Assembly: GCA_947073765.1 (NCBI GenBank)
Contig: CAMTMZ010000027.1
Location: 1-36,766, forward strand
Direction: 5' to 3'
DNA length: 36,766 nucleotides
Source: an uncultured Bacillota bacterium
GTDB lineage: Bacteria; Bacillota; Clostridia; Oscillospirales; Oscillospiraceae
Made by a program: the position numbers and the translations under genes. Below the pieces are notes generated by a model. The model was not told where the DNA came from. It worked only from the letters and a program-made list of their open reading frames with translations, and did not search any database. Of the stretch, positions 32,613 through 36,766 are shown piece after piece (positions within the stretch are counted from its first letter, which is position 1; each line of letters starts with the position of its first letter).

Positions 32613-33542
32613 ATGAAATTAGGAGCCAAACGTACAACCCCTTATCGGGTCGTGTCCATTATTGTTCTGGTGATTCTCGCGCTGCTGTTCCTGTTCCCGC
32701 TGTACTGGATTGTCACCGGCTCCATGAAGCCGGTAACCGAGATCCTCAATCCGGAGCCCTCCTTCTTCCCCAAAGAGTTCACCATGAACAACTTCGACCG
32801 CCTCTTCGCCAAGCGCACCGCCCCCCTGTGGGAGCTGGCGGTCCCCTTCAGTAGCCAGTTTTCCGCCAGCCACAGGCCCACCTATTTCTCTGTCGGCCCC
32901 ACCGTTCCCGCTGCCTTCCGGTGGCTGATTAATACGGTGTTTATGGCGGTGGCGGCTATGATTATTACCTGTATCACTGCCTCCATGGCCGGCTATGCCC
33001 TGGCGAAGAAGCGTTTCCGCGGCCGGGGAATCCTGTTCTCCCTTATTGTGTGCGCTATGGCCCTGCCCAAGCAGGTGATTTTGATCCCTCTGATCAAGGA
33101 GATCTCCGCCCTGTTCATGTGGGATAATCTCTGGGCGGTCATCGTGCCCACAGTGGGCTGGCCCTTTGGTGTGTTTCTGATGAAACAGTTCTCTGAAAGC
33201 GTACCCGGTGAGATTCTGGAGGCCGCCCGCATTGACGGCGCCAGTGAGTGGTTTACTTTCTATAATGTGGTCACCCCCATGATCAAGCCGGGCATAGGCG
33301 CTTTGGCCATTTTCACGTTCATAAATTCCTGGAACGACTACTTCCTCCAGTTGATTATGCTGGGCAGCGGCAGCAACTATACCATCTCTTTAGGTATCGC
33401 CACCCTCCAGTCAGAAACGAGCATCGACCTGGGTATCCTGATGGCCGGCGCTGCTTTGGCTGCCATCCCGATTATCATTGTGTTCCTGATCTTCCAGAAG
33501 TATTTCACCCAGGGAATCACCATGGGCGCTGTAAAGGGGTAA
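32613..33542 (+). CDS. ABC sugar transporter permease, second subunit
   Basis: A 309-residue permease (UgpE/MalG-like) with six membrane segments starting VVSIIVLVILALLFLFPLYW, the usual IVTGSMKP after helix 1, and an EAA loop EAARIDGASEWFTFYNVVTP. It ends near AAIPIIIVFLIFQKYFTQGI, the classic C-terminus with the final TQG(I/M)T...GAVKG. AGGAGGT lies 6 bases upstream. A longer-than-usual loop, about residues 55-105 between the first segments (FAKRTAPLWELAVPF), is noted. It is followed after 4 bases by the NanQ gene, so one operon runs from the receptor to NanA. Confidence 0.87.
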   Translation: MKLGAKRTTPYRVVSIIVLVILALLFLFPLYWIVTGSMKPVTEILNPEPSFFPKEFTMNNFDRLFAKRTAPLWELAVPFSSQFSASHRPTYFSVGPTVPAAFRWLINTVFMAVAAMIITCITASMAGYALAKKRFRGRGILFSLIVCAMALPKQVILIPLIKEISALFMWDNLWAVIVPTVGWPFGVFLMKQFSESVPGEILEAARIDGASEWFTFYNVVTPMIKPGIGALAIFTFINSWNDYFLQLIMLGSGSNYTISLGIATLQSETSIDLGILMAGAALAAIPIIIVFLIFQKYFTQGITMGAVKG

Positions 33543-33546
33543 TGGC

Positions 33547-34005
33547 ATGATTTATGCAAAAAACAGCGACGCTGCGACCTACCGGGGGATCCACCCCAAT
33601 CTTGACTTGGCGCTGGCGCATATCACCCCGGAGTTTCTGGCCCAAGTGGGCTATGATCGGGTGGAGCTGAAGGGAAACGATGTGTACGCCACCCGCTTTA
33701 CTTACACTACGGTATCGGAGGAAGAGAGCTTTTTCGAGGCCCACAGGAAATACCTGGATATCCATATTATGGTGGATGGATCCGAAGGGGTAGAGATTGC
33801 CCCGCCTGGAGAGCTGCAGGAATTTGAACGGGTAGAGAACAATGACTTTTACGCCTACCAGGGCCGCGCCTGCTATAGGCTGACCCTGTCCCCCGGCGAT
33901 TTTCTGGTGGTGTTCCCCAACGACGCCCATCGGATTAAGATGCAGCTGGAACGGCCGGAGGAGGTAACCAAGGTAGTGTTTAAGGTGAGGATCTTTGATG
34001 AATAA
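33547..34005 (+). CDS. nanQ: YhcH/YjgK/YiaL family protein, sialic acid anomerase
   Basis: A 152-residue cupin-like protein of the YhcH/DUF386 family; the E. coli member NanQ speeds interconversion of sialate anomers after import. Visible family features are FEAHRKYLDIHIMVDGSEGV with the conserved E-x-H-x4-D-x-H metal site, and GDFLVVFPNDAHRIKM with the C-terminal metal His. Length is normal. It overlaps nothing but sits 4 bases after the permease stop and 11 bases before NanA, which supports the anomerase role. Other family members act on other sugars, so the assignment rests partly on the neighbouring lyase. Confidence 0.82.
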   Translation: MIYAKNSDAATYRGIHPNLDLALAHITPEFLAQVGYDRVELKGNDVYATRFTYTTVSEEESFFEAHRKYLDIHIMVDGSEGVEIAPPGELQEFERVENNDFYAYQGRACYRLTLSPGDFLVVFPNDAHRIKMQLERPEEVTKVVFKVRIFDE

Positions 34006-34016
34006 GGAGCGATGAT

Positions 34017-34928
34017 ATGAAAGATTTTTCCAAATATCAGGGGATTTTTCCGGCGTTCTACGCCTGCTATGACAAGGCGGGTAAGGTAGATGGCCAGGCT
34101 GTACGGACTTTGGCCAAGTATCTGCTGGACAAAGGGGTAAAGGGCCTGTATGTGGGCGGCTCCTCCGGCGAGTGTATTTACCAGAGCGTGGCTGAGCGGA
34201 AAGAGACTTTGGAAAACGTAATGTCAGAGGTAGGCGGCAAGCTGACCATTATTGCCCATGTCGCCTGCAACAACACCGCCGACAGCTGTGAGCTGGCCGC
34301 GCATGCGGAGCGTCTGGGGGTGGAGGCAATCGCCGCGATTCCTCCCATCTACTTCCATCTGCCCCCCAAGGGTATCGCCAAGTATTGGAATGACATCTCG
34401 GCCGCTGCCCCGAATACCGATTTCATTATTTATAATATCCCTCAGCTGGCCGGAGTTGCCCTCACAGTGCCCCTGCTCCAGGAGATGCTGAAAAACCCCA
34501 GGGTCATTGGTGTAAAAAACTCCTCGATGCCTGTTCAGGACATCCAAATGTGGCGGGATGAGGGAGCGGTGGTCTTTAACGGCCCGGATGAGCAGCTCCT
34601 CAGCGGTCTGGCTGCTGGGGCCATTGGCGGTATTGGAGGTACCTATGCCGCCATGCCCGAACTGTATCTGGAGATCTTGCGCTGTTTTCAAACGGGCGCA
34701 CTGGAGAAGGGGCGGGAGGTCCAAAACGAGTGCTGCCGCATCATCTATAAGATGTGCTCCGCGCAGGGCAACCTGTATGCGGTCATTAAGGAGGTTATCC
34801 GCCTGCAGGGCGGCCCCGATGTGGGCAGCGTAAGAGCCCCCTTGCTGGAACTGGCTGAGGCCGATCTCGCTGTTACGGTAGAGGTCCATGAGATGATTAA
34901 GGCCGCTGTTGCCAAGTATTGTGGATAA
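34017..34928 (+). CDS. nanA: N-acetylneuraminate lyase
   Basis: This 303-residue class I aldolase splits N-acetylneuraminate to ManNAc and pyruvate in the cytoplasm. The DapA-superfamily barrel has GLYVGGSSGECIYQS (pyruvate carboxylate loop), FIIYNIP with Tyr139 and IGVKNSS with the Schiff-base Lys167; these positions line up with Tyr137 and Lys165 of E. coli NanA. Length matches NanA. GGAGCGATG-type ribosome site lies just before the ATG. It is last in the operon and followed by a terminator at 34977-35011. Dihydrodipicolinate synthase is the main alternative and is rejected because of the operon context and the GGSSGE loop form. Confidence 0.9.
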   Translation: MKDFSKYQGIFPAFYACYDKAGKVDGQAVRTLAKYLLDKGVKGLYVGGSSGECIYQSVAERKETLENVMSEVGGKLTIIAHVACNNTADSCELAAHAERLGVEAIAAIPPIYFHLPPKGIAKYWNDISAAAPNTDFIIYNIPQLAGVALTVPLLQEMLKNPRVIGVKNSSMPVQDIQMWRDEGAVVFNGPDEQLLSGLAAGAIGGIGGTYAAMPELYLEILRCFQTGALEKGREVQNECCRIIYKMCSAQGNLYAVIKEVIRLQGGPDVGSVRAPLLELAEADLAVTVEVHEMIKAAVAKYCG

Positions 34929-34976
34929 GCGGCGCGGAAAATGAAAATTCTGCCCGTCTATGGATAGGGACGACAA

Positions 34977-35011
34977 AAGCCAGACAGGAGGGATGTCCTC
35001 CTGTCTGGCTT
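34977..35011 (+). terminator. Terminator of the sialate importer operon
   Basis: A perfect 15-bp stem AAGCCAGACAGGAGG / CCTCCTGTCTGGCTT with a 5-base loop lies 49 bases after the nanA stop. It is followed by CGTCCTCTT, which is only modestly T-rich. Confidence 0.75.
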
Positions 35012-35018
35012 CGTCCTC

Positions 35019-35048
35019 TTGATAAATACATTATCTCTTTGTTACAAT
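35019..35048 (+). promoter_or_regulatory. Orphan promoter ahead of decayed genes
   Basis: TTGATA (35019-35024) and TACAAT (35043-35048) are spaced by 18 bases. They lie directly before the stretch with pseudogene remnants, suggesting an old functional transcription unit. The surrounding 34929-35216 holds no intact gene. Confidence 0.4.
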
Positions 35049-35216
35049 TAAAATACAGCAAAAAAGCGCATGGAAATACATAAAATAGACAGGAAACCGC
35101 ATTCAAAAAGTCTCGCGGCAGATAGGGCGGGAAAGTCAAAAAATTCACGGCAAGGAACAAAAAAAGCGGCGCTCGGAAGATTCTGCAAGCCCTTTTTTTG
35201 CGTTTTCATGCGGCCT

Positions 35217-35411
35217 TGGCACTGGGCTTACCATGAGACGCTTGTTCACCTTGGTGCGGCTCAATTTGTCTTTGGTTTTTACAGCGTTATGCTCACTTCT
35301 ACGGTGCTGGGATTTATAACTATAATGCCTTTTAAGCCCCGCAGCTGGTGTGTATACTGCCCCATAGGCACCATGACCCAGCTCATCTGCAAAATGAAAC
35401 ACAGTTTCTGT
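35217..35411 (+). pseudogene. Remnant of a 4Fe-4S-binding membrane protein
   Basis: The frame reads VMLTSTVLGFITIMPFKPR, a hydrophobic segment, then SWCVYCPIGTMTQ, which resembles the Cys-x2-Cys-P-x-G-T-x-Q motif after a membrane helix in iron-sulfur membrane proteins. The reading frame continues open from 35070 to 35504, but the rest looks unrelated, and only one cysteine motif is present, so the gene is truncated and probably dead. A conserved small unknown protein cannot be ruled out. Confidence 0.4.
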
Positions 35412-35415
35412 TCGC

Positions 35416-35652
35416 AATCTGGAGACTGGTGCAGAAAATTTCCGGGAATTAGGGCTGGACGTCACCATTGTTTAACGGCCCAAGCAGCTAATGAACCCTT
35501 TTGATCCCAAAATAGCCTCCTTCCTCCACGCAAAGCTGCGCAACGGAGGCATCAAGCTGATGCTGTAGGCGACGCTGTGTCTCTATGAGAGCGCTATGCT
35601 GGACCGGCTTGCCATCGAACAGGCCTTCCCCTGCGGAATGGATCGGACATAA
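35416..35652 (+). pseudogene. Remnant of an FAD/NAD(P) disulfide oxidoreductase
   Basis: One frame reads NLETGAENFRELGLDVTIV, stop, RPKQLMNPFDPKIASFLHA, KLRNGGIKLML, stop, ATLCLYESAMLDR. This matches the NAD(P)-binding region of CoA-disulfide-reductase/NADH-oxidase-type flavoproteins, where LE-x-AEN-LRELGLDVT and NPFDP are typical. Two in-frame stops (TAA at 35473, TAG at 35566) and the missing N- and C-terminal parts show it is broken. The family call is from memory of the motifs; exact identity is uncertain. Confidence 0.6.
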
Positions 35653-35653
35653 T

Positions 35654-35691
35654 AAAAACCCACCCGCCGCACTTGCGGCGGGTGGGTTTTT
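35654..35691. terminator. Bidirectional terminator after the Crp/Fnr gene
   Basis: A perfect 17-bp stem AAAAACCCACCCGCCGC / GCGGCGGGTGGGTTTTT with an ACTT loop gives a T-run on both strands. The stop codon of the minus-strand regulator gene (35690-35692) lies in its right arm. It also ends any transcript from the decayed region. Confidence 0.88.
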
Positions 35692-36349
35692 ACTCTTGAA
35701 TCAGCTGTTCCAGTCCCTTTGGGTCGGTCAACTCCACACATCCCCGGGACAGCTTCACCAGTCCCTCGCCTTGAAAGTAGCGGAGCATCCTGGTGACTAC
35801 CTCCCTGGCGGAGCCCAGATGGTTGGCAATTTTCTCATGAGTAATGGTCAGGGCTGCGGCGCCCTCTAAAGCGCTCTCCTTCAACAGGAAATCCGCCAGC
35901 CTCTTATCAAAGCTTTTCCACATGATCTGCTCCATCAGCCACATCACCTCAGAGAAGCGTCCGCTCATCAGGGCGTTGGTATAATTAGCTACTGGAGCGG
36001 AAACCTCCATCAGCTCCTGATAGACATCCGGCGGAATGACCCAGACCCAGGTGTCCTTCTCTGCCTCGATAGAGACATCAAATTGAATGTCACGCATCAT
36101 GCAGGATGCGGAGAACAGGCAGACATCTCCCTCAAGCAGGCGGTAGATTGTAATCTCCCGCCCCTCTTCTGAGAGGATATACGCCCGCAGCTGTCCCGCT
36201 TCCACCACCAGCAGACCGGTACAGTCCAGGCTCCCCCTGTGGATCGCTGTCCCTCTGGGGATCTGTCTGCGTGCCACCGTATCAGAGAGCCGCTGCTGCT
36301 GTTCAAATGTTAATTCCTCCCATACCGGAAGGCAGTGCTTCAGTTCCAT
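35690..36349 (-). CDS. Crp/Fnr-family transcriptional regulator
   Basis: A 219-residue regulator with an N-terminal cyclic-nucleotide-binding-like beta barrel (about 20-130: LLVVEAGQLRAYILSEEGREITIYRLLEGD) and a C-terminal winged HTH (about 150-215: ITHEKIANHLGSAREVVTRMLRYFQGEGLVKL). The HTH motif HLGSAREVVTRMLRYF matches Crp/Fnr recognition helices. Cysteines occur at CTGLLVVEAG, CLFSASC and C in the HTH, but not in the Fnr N-terminal cluster pattern, so iron-sulfur sensing is not evident. The ATG at 36349 follows AGGAGGT by 6-7 bases. Target may be the decayed redox genes next door, unclear. Confidence 0.88.
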   Translation of the reverse strand: MELKHCLPVWEELTFEQQQRLSDTVARRQIPRGTAIHRGSLDCTGLLVVEAGQLRAYILSEEGREITIYRLLEGDVCLFSASCMMRDIQFDVSIEAEKDTWVWVIPPDVYQELMEVSAPVANYTNALMSGRFSEVMWLMEQIMWKSFDKRLADFLLKESALEGAAALTITHEKIANHLGSAREVVTRMLRYFQGEGLVKLSRGCVELTDPKGLEQLIQE

Positions 36350-36372
36350 AGGCACACCTCCTATTAGAGGAT

Positions 36373-36402
36373 ATTATAGAGGACCGGGGAGCATTCCGTC
36401 AA
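36373..36402 (-). promoter_or_regulatory. Promoter of the Crp/Fnr gene
   Basis: On the minus strand TTGACG (36402-36397) and TATAAT (36378-36373) are separated by 18 bases, 24 bases ahead of the start codon. Strong -10 and near-consensus -35. Confidence 0.75.
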
Positions 36403-36524
36403 TATGCAACCCCATTTTACGACAAAAGCCTTCTTGCATTGAACGATTCTTGGTATAGGTGCTTTTGCTGCTGCCCACTGTGACAGAATCACAGTGGGCA
36501 GAGGAATAGCGCTATAAACAAGCC

Positions 36525-36546
36525 GTCTACCAAAAGTCTACCAAAA
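36525..36546. repeat. Tandem 11-base direct repeat
   Basis: GTCTACCAAAA occurs twice back to back. The core GTCTACC recurs at 36601-36607 and 36612-36618, giving four copies in 94 bases around a terminator hairpin. Confidence 0.75.
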
Positions 36547-36547
36547 G

Positions 36548-36584
36548 CGCCCCCAATCTCTTGCACCGCAAGAGATTGGGGGCG
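36548..36584. terminator. Terminator-like hairpin at right end
   Basis: CGCCCCCAATCTCTTGC / GCAAGAGATTGGGGGCG is a perfect 17-bp stem with an ACC loop. On the minus strand it is followed at once by CTTTT, and on the plus strand by TTTTT after 6 bases, so it may end a leftward gene lying beyond the window edge. Confidence 0.6.
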
Positions 36585-36766
36585 TCCTGCTTTTTGGGAT
36601 GTCTACCAGTTGTCTACCGTCCTCACTTTTTGACGTCAAACAGGGCGGTTTTTGCACAGTTTCCTCCATTTTCTTCAACTTGGATCGGTCCGTAAGGGGC
36701 GTGACACGGGCGTGACGGGTCGAAAAGGTCTAAAAACCTCGAATTATTTGGGCAAAACGCAGATTT

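Larger units (their letters stand above)
36403..36766. other. Gene-free right end with hairpins and short repeats
   Basis: No gene is visible in this 364-base stretch. It has a 13-bp stem hairpin at 36471-36501 (CTGCCCACTGTGA / TCACAGTGGGCAG), a tandem repeat at 36525-36546, further GTCTACC copies at 36601 and 36612, and a terminator at 36548-36584. The final 120 bases may lie in the 3' flank of a minus-strand gene beyond the window. Confidence 0.6.

Noticed and set aside
36730-36766. Tail of a minus-strand gene entering from the right edge
   Set aside because: Only 11 codons before a stop are visible, too few to support a gene call.

Overview
The window looks like chromosome from a GC-rich, motile, strictly anaerobic member of the Firmicutes, probably Oscillospiraceae-like. 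The evidence is AGGAGG-type ribosome sites, anaerobic radical-SAM sulfatase maturation, CheX/CheY and flagellin remnants, and gut-type carbohydrate modules. I cannot name the genus from sequence alone. No tRNA, rRNA, CRISPR array or transposase was recognised.

Region 1 (1-10721) is a surface-glycan island, most likely for flagellin. It opens with two direct-repeat copies of a decayed flagellin C-terminal tail and an intrinsic terminator (349-381). Then comes a same-strand, mostly overlapping gene run: a GT2 glycosyltransferase with a long helical tail, glucose-1-phosphate cytidylyltransferase (rfbF), a second GT2, a FkbM methyltransferase, three tandem paralogous radical SAM enzymes, a third GT2 and a polysaccharide pyruvyl transferase. 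The middle (about 4262-8745) is AT-rich, and its right boundary falls inside a glycosyltransferase gene. This radical-SAM cassette is the best candidate here for an undescribed system.

Region 2 (10722-18435) is an organosulfate-use module: a tripartite tricarboxylate-type transporter (TctC, TctB, TctA), a cytoplasmic Cys-type sulfatase, a GntR/LacI-type regulator, an anaerobic sulfatase maturase and a TauE/SafE anion exporter. Together they suggest import of an intact sulfate ester, desulfation inside the cell and sulfate or sulfite export.

Region 3 (18436-23181) is a signalling module: a membrane hybrid histidine kinase with receiver and Hpt domains, a stand-alone receiver, a CheX-like phosphatase and a CheY-like receiver. 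None has a DNA-binding output.

Region 4 (23241-24730) is a divergent TetR regulator and a YdcF/DUF218 protein.

Region 5 (24731-35011) is a sialic-acid catabolic locus: a divergent ROK kinase, an AGE-type epimerase, an RpiR regulator, a DUF624 membrane protein, an SGNH esterase on the opposite strand, an ABC importer (binding protein and two permeases, no ATPase), a NanQ/YhcH anomerase and NanA lyase. The gene set fits the route sialate to ManNAc to GlcNAc to GlcNAc-6-phosphate.

Region 6 (35012-36766) holds decayed remnants of an iron-sulfur protein and an FAD/NAD(P) disulfide oxidoreductase, a Crp/Fnr regulator on the minus strand, and a gene-free right end rich in hairpins and short repeats.
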